A stretch of DNA of 15,830 nt from Bacillota bacterium (GTDB taxonomy: Bacteria > Bacillota > Clostridia > Lachnospirales > Lachnospiraceae): the NCBI GenBank assembly GCA_023424995.1, contig JAFADH010000172.1, positions 1 through 15,830 of the forward strand, given 5' to 3'. The position numbers and the translations under genes are program-made. The notes beneath the pieces were generated by a model. It did not search any database. It had not been told where the DNA came from and saw nothing but the letters and a program-made list of their open reading frames with translations. Below are positions 1-6,213 of this stretch, one piece after another. The first letter of the stretch is position 1. The number at the start of each line of letters is the position of its first letter.

Positions 1-698
1 ATATGACGCAGGAATTCATGCCCAAGTCCGGCGCCCTCCGAAGCTCCTTCAATCAATCCCGGGATATCAGCGATTACAAAGCCTCCTCCCTCCAGGTCAA
101 CCACACCCAGGTTTGGTGTCAGAGTAGTAAAATGATAGTTTCCGATCTTCGGTCTTGCATTGGTAACACGGGATAAAAGCGTGGACTTACCCACATTGGG
201 GAAGCCTACCAATCCTACATCTGCAATTACTTTAAGCTCCAGGACTACATCCATCTCCTGCGCCTTCTGACCGGGCTGGGCGTATTTCGGAACCTGCATG
301 GTAGGAGTTGCATAATGTTGATTCCCCTTGCCTCCGCGTCCGCCTCTCAGCACCACTTCCCTGTCATGACCGCGGGACATGTCCACGACAACCTTGCCCG
401 TGGTCTTTTCTTTGATTACGGTTCCCGGGGGAACCTTTACGATTAAGTCGGCTCCGTTCTTGCCATGGCAATTGCGCTTGCCGCCATTCTCTCCGTCTCC
501 GGCACTGTATTTCCTGACAAATCGAAAATCGGTCAGTGTATTTAAGCCTTCATCTACTTCAAATATCAGATCTCCGCCATCTCCGCCGTCTCCGCCGTCA
601 GGTCCGCCTGCCGGAACGAATATCTCCTTGCGGAAGCTGACATGGCCGTCTCCGCCTTTTCCCGATCTGATATGAATTTCCGCTCTATCTGCAAACAT
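1..698 (-). CDS. obg: GTPase Obg (ObgE/CgtA), N-terminal part, runs off the left edge
   Basis: Encodes the first 232 residues of the essential ribosome-associated GTPase Obg, which acts in 50S subunit assembly and stress signalling. The visible protein has the glycine-rich Obg fold (about 1-158), including the repeated GGDGGDGGD stretch near 35-43. The start of the G domain follows: P-loop GFPNVGKST at 165-173, switch region around HFTTLTPNLG (189-198) and G3 motif DIPGL at 211-215. The remaining G motifs and the C-terminal domain lie outside the window. The ATG at 698 is supported by AAAGGTGAT a few bases upstream. Obg follows rpmA in the same direction, as in many Firmicutes, but a strong terminator lies between them. 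A possible own -10 (TATACT, 732-737) has no good -35, so obg may rely on read-through or on a weak promoter. The family assignment is certain. Confidence 0.97.
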   Translation of the reverse strand, partial: MFADRAEIHIRSGKGGDGHVSFRKEIFVPAGGPDGGDGGDGGDLIFEVDEGLNTLTDFRFVRKYSAGDGENGGKRNCHGKNGADLIVKVPPGTVIKEKTTGKVVVDMSRGHDREVVLRGGRGGKGNQHYATPTMQVPKYAQPGQKAQEMDVVLELKVIADVGLVGFPNVGKSTLLSRVTNARPKIGNYHFTTLTPNLGVVDLEGGGFVIADIPGLIEGASEGAGLGHEFLRH

Positions 699-755
699 TC
701 TATCACCTTTCTAAAAATATTAGTTATCGCTAGTATAACCCTAATGTAATATGTT

Positions 756-794
756 AAAAACCCCAAATTCAGGATCTCTCAAGAATTTGGGGTT
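756..794 (-). terminator. Rho-independent terminator after rpmA
   Basis: A perfect 12-bp inverted repeat (arms 759-770 and 783-794, AACCCCAAATTC and its complement) encloses a 12-nt loop. On the minus strand it is followed directly by a run of T. It lies 17 bp past the rpmA stop and should end the rplU-prp-rpmA transcript, at least partly, before obg. Confidence 0.88.
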
Positions 795-811
795 ATGAAC
801 GATTTTCTTTA

Positions 812-1099
812 TTATTTTGCTTCTACCGGGTAAACACTTGCCTGCTTCTTATCTCTACCCTTACGTTCAAATTTAACAACGCCGTCAACTAAAGCAAATA
901 ATGTATCATCTCCACCGCGTCCTACATTAACACCGGGATGGATCTTAGTTCCACGTTGTCTGTAAAGAATATTTCCTGCAAGAACAAATTGGCCGTCTGC
1001 TCTTTTGGCACCCAATCTCTTGGATTCGGAATCTCTGCCGTTCTTGGTAGAGCCAACACCCTTTTTATGAGCGAAAAATTGAAGGTTCATTCTTAACAT
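812..1099 (-). CDS. rpmA: 50S ribosomal protein L27 with cleavable N-terminal extension
   Basis: A 95-residue L27, a large-subunit protein whose N-terminus reaches the peptidyl transferase centre. The protein begins MLRMNLQFFAHKKG. Residues 1-9 are the Firmicutes extension, and the mature protein is expected to start at A10 after cleavage following FF. That cleavage is known for L27 with this extension and is done by Prp, which is encoded immediately upstream. The rest is typical L27 (KKGVGSTKNGRDSESKRLG, GNILYRQRGTKIHPG, and the GRGGDDTLFAL region). The start at 1099 follows AGGAGGTG with 6-nt spacing. A second in-frame ATG at codon 4 would remove part of the extension and has no better site. 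This is the last gene before the terminator at 756-794. Confidence 0.98.
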   Translation of the reverse strand: MLRMNLQFFAHKKGVGSTKNGRDSESKRLGAKRADGQFVLAGNILYRQRGTKIHPGVNVGRGGDDTLFALVDGVVKFERKGRDKKQASVYPVEAK

Positions 1100-1138
1100 G
1101 TTCTACACCTCCTGGTTTCTTAATCAATTGATCTAAAG

Positions 1139-1471
1139 TTACTGTGTTCTCACCTGATTGAGCCGGATATACCGTGACGTATAATCCGCTTCGATCCCCT
1201 GAAGCCCAAGCGCTAATGAGCTGAGTAACAGGTTCGCATTGCTGCTCATGGGTGAAACCACATGAAATTCTATCCTTCCTTTTGTCTCATCCTGTTCCAG
1301 CCGGAACTTATCCGATGTAAAATTCTCAATAGAATTTATGGTATTGATTACCAGGGCTGACACCGCCGCACACACCACATCACTGCCATATTCGGCATAA
1401 TCGGCATGTCCTGATACCAGAAAGCCGGTAATCATATCCTCTGCATTCTTATAGACGGATACGTTAATCAT
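1139..1471 (-). CDS. prp: Ribosomal-processing cysteine protease Prp (YsxB/DUF464 family)
   Basis: A 110-residue protein of the Prp family, the cysteine protease that removes the N-terminal extension of L27. The family catalytic pair is visible as H22 (in SGHADYAEYG) and C34 (in DVVCAAVSAL), at the same positions described for the staphylococcal enzyme. The length is normal for the family. It lies between rplU and rpmA, 11 bp after the rplU stop. Its ribosome binding site (AAGGTGAT) overlaps the end of rplU, which suggests translational coupling. The matching L27 cleavage sequence (LQFF then A) in the next gene supports the assignment strongly. Confidence 0.96.
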   Translation of the reverse strand: MINVSVYKNAEDMITGFLVSGHADYAEYGSDVVCAAVSALVINTINSIENFTSDKFRLEQDETKGRIEFHVVSPMSSNANLLLSSLALGLQGIEADYTSRYIRLNQVRTQ

Positions 1472-1482
1472 ATCACATCACC

Positions 1483-1791
1483 TTATGCATTAATCTTTTC
1501 AATCTTTACCTTGGTATATGGCTGTCTATGTCCATTCTTCTTGTGATATCCGGATTTTCTCTTGTATCTGTAGACAATGACCTTCTTGCCCTTGCCTTCT
1601 TCAACAATCGATGCTGCTACGGTTGCATTCGCTACGGTAGGATTTCCTACTACTAACTTGTCACCCGTATTCACAGCAAGCACTTGATCAAAAGTATAAG
1701 TTGCTCCTTCTGCTCCGAGCTTTTCTACATTAATGATATCGCCTTCCGCTACCTTGTACTGTTTACCACCAGTTGCAATAATTGCGTACAT
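1483..1791 (-). CDS. rplU: 50S ribosomal protein L21
   Basis: A 102-residue L21, a 23S rRNA-binding large-subunit protein. It begins MYAIIATGGKQYKVAEGD and ends with the usual basic tail, including the YKRKSGYHKKNGHRQPYTKVKI-type region near residues 73-97. The reading frame stays open upstream to 1869, but I chose the ATG at 1791. It is preceded by AGGAGGTG at ideal distance and matches the family N-terminus, and the upstream extension would begin at the predicted transcription start. First gene of the rplU-prp-rpmA operon. Confidence 0.98.
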   Translation of the reverse strand: MYAIIATGGKQYKVAEGDIINVEKLGAEGATYTFDQVLAVNTGDKLVVGNPTVANATVAASIVEEGKGKKVIVYRYKRKSGYHKKNGHRQPYTKVKIEKINA

Positions 1792-1870
1792 CTTGGCACC
1801 TCCTATTATCATTACTCGCCAACTATGGTGTCCGTAATCACGGAGCTTATACCTCGTTGTGCGGCACACT
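1792..1870 (-). ncRNA. Probable L21 leader (ribosomal protein autoregulatory leader)
   Basis: The about 79-nt untranslated leader between the predicted transcription start (near 1870) and rplU can fold into a nested stem. CAAC near the 5' end pairs with GUUG, GGU with ACC, and an inner CCGU-GAUU-ACGG hairpin caps it. This resembles the L21 leader found upstream of rplU in Firmicutes, where excess L21 is thought to repress its own operon. I recognise the arrangement by eye; a covariance-model search would settle it. Confidence 0.65.
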
Positions 1871-1875
1871 AAAAT

Positions 1876-1904
1876 ATGTTAGCATATGATAAAGTTTTTG
1901 TCAA
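1876..1904 (-). promoter_or_regulatory. Sigma-A promoter of rplU-prp-rpmA
   Basis: Perfect -35 TTGACA (1899-1904), 17-bp spacer and -10 TAACAT (1876-1881) on the minus strand. The predicted start falls near 1869-1870, at the beginning of the structured leader. AT-rich sequence with a direct repeat lies immediately upstream and could act as an UP element. Confidence 0.85.
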
Positions 1905-1948
1905 ATAAATAATTTAACTAAATGGATAGCATAAATAATTTAACTAAA
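1905..1948. repeat. 18-bp direct repeat upstream of the rplU promoter
   Basis: ATAAATAATTTAACTAAA occurs twice without mismatch, at 1905-1922 and 1931-1948, with a 26-bp period. The first copy abuts the -35 box. The period is not close to a whole number of helical turns. It could be an UP element or a regulator site, or the product of a local duplication. Confidence 0.8.
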
Positions 1949-1978
1949 CGATAACAATATAAGATCCATGCCTGACAT

Positions 1979-2638
1979 CTAGTTATTGATAAACTTAATC
2001 ATAATATGATATAACTTATGGCTATGTACCACATAACTGGAGTGCGTCTCCCCGTCCAGTATCTCCAAGGTACTTTCCGGGATGCATTCCGCTATATGTC
2101 TGGTATGCTTCTCATCAATCATATCCTTACTTCCCGCTAAAACCAATGTCTCCACCGCAATGCTTTTCAATTGGTCTTCCGTGATATCAGGCTGAGTCAG
2201 CATCCGTTCATAATTTCTGTTTCTGGTAAAGAGATAGAATATCTGAATGATTCTAAAGTATAATTTTTTAATTCCTGAGGGATGTACATTCGCTCCGCTG
2301 ATAATTAACTTTGATAATAAATACGGATGCCGGTATGCTATGAGCAATCCAATAATTCCTCCGTCACTGAACCCATAGAGAATCGGCTTTTCAATATGCA
2401 ATTCATTAATAAAACGGACAATATCCTCCGCCATAATCTGATAATCCAGCTTCTTCACCCTTGTGCTTTGACCGTGGCCCCGGCTATCGATTGCGTATAC
2501 CGTAAAGTTATCCTTTAACCGTTCCGTCAATACATTAAATATTTTATGACTCTCACCATTCCCATGCAACAGGATGATAGGCCGGCCTGCGCCTATCTTC
2601 TCATAATACAGTTCAATATCATTGATCCTTACAAGCAT
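1979..2638 (-). CDS. Alpha/beta hydrolase
   Basis: A 219-residue cytoplasmic alpha/beta hydrolase-fold protein with no signal peptide or membrane segment. The oxyanion-side motif HGNG is at 25-28. The nucleophile elbow G-F-S-D-G puts the catalytic serine at S91. The likely acid is D172 (LAGSKDMID) and the histidine H199 (GETHSSYV). The cap region between strands 6 and 7 is short (about 115-160), so the protein is smaller than the usual 250-300 residues. The start at 2638 follows AGGAGGTGC. It has its own promoter upstream and is probably not part of the ribosomal operon. The substrate cannot be told from the sequence; an esterase or lactonase-like activity is an inference from the fold. Confidence 0.9.
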   Translation of the reverse strand: MLVRINDIELYYEKIGAGRPIILLHGNGESHKIFNVLTERLKDNFTVYAIDSRGHGQSTRVKKLDYQIMAEDIVRFINELHIEKPILYGFSDGGIIGLLIAYRHPYLLSKLIISGANVHPSGIKKLYFRIIQIFYLFTRNRNYERMLTQPDITEDQLKSIAVETLVLAGSKDMIDEKHTRHIAECIPESTLEILDGETHSSYVVHSHKLYHIMIKFINN

Positions 2639-2717
2639 AATGCACCTCCTATTTAATGAGTGCTATTATTAACAGTCACAACGGATAAAATATGTTATAA
2701 CTCCATTGTTTAAGTAT

Positions 2718-2746
2718 ATAATATTACAACATCCATATTCTGTAAA
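2718..2746 (-). promoter_or_regulatory. Probable promoter of the alpha/beta hydrolase gene
   Basis: -35 TTTACA (2741-2746), 17-bp spacer and -10 TATTAT (2718-2723) on the minus strand, about 80 bp before the start codon. A 6-bp inverted repeat (AACATC at 2728-2733 and GATGTT at 2750-2755) brackets the -35 box and could be an operator. The rest of the gap 2639-2859 shows no gene that I can support. Confidence 0.6.
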
Positions 2747-2859
2747 GAAGATGTTAATACCGTCCGTCGATTCTTCTTATGATTTGTATCGCCGGTCGGT
2801 ATTCCCATAGCGGTTTTCTCCATATCTCCAGGAATTAGCTCACTGTGATAAATCATACT

Positions 2860-3333
2860 TCACTTATCCATACCTGTATACAGCTTATAGATAATATCAC
2901 TTGCAGCTTGGCTGCTTTTATACACGCCAATATACGGTTCCTCCATATAATACCTGCTGCCTTCCGAATAAAGACATAATGTCCTTCTATCATCTTGAAG
3001 ATTAAGCTTGATAACAAGATAATTGCTTTGAATCGGGTAGTCATGGACCGATTGGATAATGGTTTTTCGTGCACCGGAAAGGGCAGAAATAACTGTTTCA
3101 ATTTGGCTTGCATCTGTTACACTGATTTCACCTGACGCCTTTCTATCAGTAAAATACTCCATATCCATTGAAAGTATATCCGATGCAGGGGGAAGCTCAA
3201 GACTCTCAGGCGGATTCATCAACAGGAAAACAGTTACCAGGATGACCGCAGCGATTAATATAATCAGCATTTTTAATCCAATCTTCCTATAGCCGGGCGC
3301 ATTCTTTACCCGTTCCTTCTCATTATCCGCCAT
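2860..3333 (-). CDS. Small membrane-anchored protein, possibly DUF5301-like
   Basis: A 157-residue protein with a basic, charged N-terminal tail, one hydrophobic helix at about 20-39 and an extracytoplasmic domain of about 115 residues. There is no lipobox cysteine, so the helix probably acts as an anchor. The domain contains GEISVTDASQIETVISALSGARKT and later EEPYIGVYKSS. Together with SVHDYP these recall DUF5301 proteins of Clostridia, but I hold that assignment loosely. I prefer the ATG at 3333 to the adjacent GTG at 3336 because GGGGGAGG lies 5 nt upstream of the ATG and only 2 nt before the GTG. It lies between ybaK and the hydrolase. A perfect TATAAT (3418-3423) lies upstream without a convincing -35, just before a 7-bp hairpin (3394-3412). 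Function unknown. Confidence 0.8.
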   Translation of the reverse strand: MADNEKERVKNAPGYRKIGLKMLIILIAAVILVTVFLLMNPPESLELPPASDILSMDMEYFTDRKASGEISVTDASQIETVISALSGARKTIIQSVHDYPIQSNYLVIKLNLQDDRRTLCLYSEGSRYYMEEPYIGVYKSSQAASDIIYKLYTGMDK

Positions 3334-3471
3334 CACAGCCTCCCCCTATATTCATCGATCAATTATCCGCCTTATTGCTCCAGCTCATGATTAATGGCTG
3401 TAACTCAGCCATGCTCCATTATATTCTAATAAAATAATAATTTACATAAGTAATAATTCCCGTCCATAATT

Positions 3472-3951
3472 TCATTCTTCTTCCTTCGTTACAGCGGAAA
3501 GTGCCGCATCAATATATTCCACTAACTTTTCTCTTGGAATACATAGCTGGCATCCTCTGACCCCGGCACTGACCGTAATCTCTTCGAACAAAATCGCTGT
3601 CTCATCCATATAAGCCGGGAATTTCTTCTTCATACCGATGGGGGAACAACCGCCCCTGATATAACCGGTAACAGGCAGCAGCTCCTTGACCGGGAGCAGC
3701 TCAAGCTTCTTATCTCCAATAACGGCTGCTGCCTTTTTTAGATCAAGCTCCGTATTGACAGGGATGCAGAATACCACATACCCCTTCTTCTCTCCCCTGG
3801 CGACCAGTGTCTTAAATACCTGTTCCGGAGGCATCCCGATCAATTCCGCCACATGCTCTCCCCCCAGGTTATTCTCATCCACTTCATATTCGATGGGTTT
3901 ATAAGGGATCCCTGCCTGGTCTAATAACCGCATTACATTGGTCTTTATCAT
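3472..3951 (-). CDS. ybaK: Cys-tRNA(Pro)/Cys-tRNA(Cys) deacylase YbaK/EbsC
   Basis: A 159-residue single-domain YbaK/ProX-family protein, a trans-editing factor that hydrolyses Cys mischarged on tRNA(Pro). The family lysine is visible as K47 in EQVFKTLV. The conserved GGCSPIGMKKKFP loop is at 100-112, and SAGVRGCQLCI near 128-138 is also typical. The length is standard for the stand-alone deacylase. The start at 3951 follows AGAAGGA at about 10 nt. It is transcribed after the RNase E/G gene with a 116-bp gap that contains an imperfect hairpin, so it may or may not share that transcript. Confidence 0.95.
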   Translation of the reverse strand: MIKTNVMRLLDQAGIPYKPIEYEVDENNLGGEHVAELIGMPPEQVFKTLVARGEKKGYVVFCIPVNTELDLKKAAAVIGDKKLELLPVKELLPVTGYIRGGCSPIGMKKKFPAYMDETAILFEEITVSAGVRGCQLCIPREKLVEYIDAALSAVTKEEE

Positions 3952-3982
3952 AATAATCCGTTCCTTCTATAATATATCGTAA

Positions 3983-4022
3983 GCCGGCAGTACACATATA
4001 ACCCGTTTTGTACCTGCCAGGC
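3983..4022. other. Imperfect hairpin between rng and ybaK
   Basis: GCCGGCAGTAC (3983-3993) pairs with GTACCTGCCAGGC (4010-4022) apart from two single-base bulges, leaving a 16-nt loop. It lies 46 bp past the RNase E/G stop. No T-run follows on the minus strand, so it is not a convincing intrinsic terminator. It may be an mRNA 3'-end or processing structure. Confidence 0.5.
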
Positions 4023-4067
4023 ATTTTATGCAATGCTTATTTATATCCTTTGAGATTAAAAAGCTTA

Positions 4068-5294
4068 TTACAATTTCCTGATCTCCTCCACCTGCTCATG
4101 GAGAGGCTTGCGGACCTTCTTTCTGGTTACCTCCACAAGACCAAGGGCTGTCATGTCAACCAGGGTAGTCTTCACCGGGTCCTTCTTAAAATAATCTTCA
4201 AGCTCCGACATTAAAAGCTCCTGATCCTTTTTAAGCTCCATATCGATAAAATCAATGATGATGATTCCGGACAGGTTGCGAAGCCGGATCTGTTTCGCGA
4301 TTTCCTTCGCCGCTTCTCTGTTTACCTTAAGGAATGTCTCCTGCACCTTTTTCTTACCGGCCACAGCCTTCCCGGTGTTAACATCAATCACCGTCAGGGC
4401 TTCCGTAGGCTGAATTACCAGTGTTCCGCCGGATTTCAGCCATACCATGGGGCGGGTGGCATCATTCAGCTTCTCCTGAATGCCGTACAGATTCGACAGG
4501 CATAAGATATCATCCTTATAGAATCGAAGCTTTTCCATATCCTCCGGTTGAAAAGCCTCCAGGAAATCCTTCATATTCTTATACAGCTCCTCATCATCCG
4601 TGATGAACTCTTCCACATTATCCGTATAACTGTCCCGCAGGTCACAGATATAATTGGGAGGCATCTGATAAAGACAGGAAAACCGGCTTTTATGAACACC
4701 ATACCTTCTTATGCCTTCATAGGATGCGATCAGCTTTTGAATTTCATCAATGATCTTATCTTCCGGTATACAGGCAGCGTTGGTCCGGATAATAAAGCCG
4801 TATTCCTTATGCTGGTAACGCTTTGCAATCTCCTTCAGACGTTTGCGTTCCTTTTCCTCCGTTATCTTCGCCGAGACTCCGATGGATGATTTGCCATAAG
4901 TCAGCGCAACATACTTCCCTGTAAAATTTAGATTCGAGCTTACCACCGGTGCTTTAGTCTTGACATCCTCCTTAACAACCTGTACGATCAGTTCATCACC
5001 TATCTTCACCGTAATCTCCTTAAGGGCAGTCTGGCCGGCATTATAATCCTGTTCTCTTGCCATAATCGGATACCTGTTCTCACTCAGAGAATAATAACAC
5101 ATCCTGCCGTCCTCTATCTCGATAAAGGCAGCATTGATATTCTTAATTATATTCTTCACCTTGCCGAGATAGATATTGCCCAGTATAGCCTCTTCTTCCG
5201 ATGCATTCAGGGACACCTGCACCATGTCCTTACCTTCAAAGAACGCAGAAATAATTATGTTATTATTTTTTGTGATAACTAATCGATTCTCCAT
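4068..5294 (-). CDS. rng: Ribonuclease E/G family endoribonuclease, short form
   Basis: A 408-residue endoribonuclease of the RNase E/G family, acting in mRNA decay and rRNA/tRNA processing. The S1-like RNA-binding region lies at about 35-120 (ILGNIYLGKVKNI and the following strands). The catalytic DNase I-like region has the two expected metal-binding aspartates, D304 in TVIDVNTGKAV and D348 in IIIIDFIDM, spaced as in E. coli RNase E. TRKKVRKPLHEQ (390-401) is the conserved end of the catalytic core. The protein then stops at 408, so the CPxC zinc-link cysteines and C-terminal domain of the enterobacterial enzymes are absent. The stop is clean and I see no frameshifted continuation. The start follows CGGAGGAA. 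It lies 94 bp after the DUF2344 gene. An alternative name is Rne/Rng-family ribonuclease. Confidence 0.94.
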   Translation of the reverse strand: MENRLVITKNNNIIISAFFEGKDMVQVSLNASEEEAILGNIYLGKVKNIIKNINAAFIEIEDGRMCYYSLSENRYPIMAREQDYNAGQTALKEITVKIGDELIVQVVKEDVKTKAPVVSSNLNFTGKYVALTYGKSSIGVSAKITEEKERKRLKEIAKRYQHKEYGFIIRTNAACIPEDKIIDEIQKLIASYEGIRRYGVHKSRFSCLYQMPPNYICDLRDSYTDNVEEFITDDEELYKNMKDFLEAFQPEDMEKLRFYKDDILCLSNLYGIQEKLNDATRPMVWLKSGGTLVIQPTEALTVIDVNTGKAVAGKKKVQETFLKVNREAAKEIAKQIRLRNLSGIIIIDFIDMELKKDQELLMSELEDYFKKDPVKTTLVDMTALGLVEVTRKKVRKPLHEQVEEIRKL

Positions 5295-5388
5295 TCCCAG
5301 TTCCTCCGATATTTATTTTAATATATCATATTTATACGAAAAACCATATTATGATTTTGTGACGGCTTCTTCTCTTTATCACAGCTCA

Positions 5389-6213
5389 TTATCTGTCAAC
5401 CGTATTTAAAGCGGCCAGCTTTCCGGTATCCGGTTCTTTCGTATATACCTCCAGACGGTGCACCTGCCAGGCGAACTTATTAAAGGGAACACCAATATCC
5501 TCACAGAAAGCTTCCATTACCAGCTCGGGTTTTAAGTTCGCACTGCTTCCGGTATCAACCTGCAGGTATACCATAATTTTGTTCTCGTACCGGTCTGCTA
5601 CGCTTTCATATTTTATTTCAGATATATCAGCCGCATGTCTGCTTACAGTCATCTCTTGCAGTTTGTCTACATAATCTTCTTCTGTAAACGCAACCAGACT
5701 GATCATAGGCTTGATATCCACAGCTTTTTCCGACTTCTTTGTTTTCTTGCCGATTACGATCTCCGGCTTCCCATAGAAATGAACAAATGCTTCTTCAAAT
5801 TCCTTCTGTGACCGGATATCCTCACTTATCCGGTACCCGTCCTTCAGTGAGACAAGATAGTCTGCGGAAGCCACCAGGGACATGGCAGTTACTGTCTTCG
5901 TATTAAATTCAGGCTCCAACAGCGGATGGTAATCGACGATCCGAAAGCCCTCGGTAAGCGCTTGATTCATACGCCCAATCATAACCTCCGGGGCTTCACC
6001 GGATAATAGCTGCACATCCAGATATTCCGCATCGCTGGTCAATCCGACTCCCAGCGGTGCGGCAAAGGACATGATCTGATGGGGACTGAAGCCTTTACTG
6101 TATTCATTATCTATCTCGGCCCTGCGGAAGGCTTTCTGGAAATACCGCATAACATCAAGGTGTCCGATGAATTTCATAGCCCCGTATTTCTGAAACTTAA
6201 TTCTGGCTTTCAT
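5389..6213 (-). CDS. DUF2344 protein (TIGR03936 family), partner of the upstream radical SAM protein
   Basis: A 274-residue protein starting MKARIKFQKYGAMKFIGHLDVMRYFQKAFRRA, the signature of the DUF2344/TIGR03936 family. The conserved FSPHQIMSFAAPLGVG stretch is near 42-57. It is predicted cytoplasmic, with no membrane helices. The start at 6213 lies inside the end of the radical SAM gene (17-bp overlap) and has a strong GAGGAGG site, so the two are translationally coupled. In some genomes the two families are fused. The biochemical function is not known; an RNA-related role is only suggested by the constant company of RNase E/G and ribosomal genes. Confidence 0.93.
   Translation of the reverse strand: MKARIKFQKYGAMKFIGHLDVMRYFQKAFRRAEIDNEYSKGFSPHQIMSFAAPLGVGLTSDAEYLDVQLLSGEAPEVMIGRMNQALTEGFRIVDYHPLLEPEFNTKTVTAMSLVASADYLVSLKDGYRISEDIRSQKEFEEAFVHFYGKPEIVIGKKTKKSEKAVDIKPMISLVAFTEEDYVDKLQEMTVSRHAADISEIKYESVADRYENKIMVYLQVDTGSSANLKPELVMEAFCEDIGVPFNKFAWQVHRLEVYTKEPDTGKLAALNTVDR

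Noticed and set aside
379..675. Plus-strand open frame opposite obg, rich in Pro and Ser
   Set aside because: It is the antisense of the glycine-rich Obg fold, which explains the length and composition.
1792..1869. 26-residue N-terminal extension of L21
   Set aside because: It would begin at the predicted transcription start, lies in the structured leader, and family members start at MYAIIATGGKQY.
2710..2856. Small open frame on the minus strand (48 codons, or 32 from an internal ATG with GGAG upstream)
   Set aside because: Its 3' part lies across the hydrolase promoter, the first ATG lacks a good ribosome binding site, and the product resembles nothing I know. Chance frames of this size are common.
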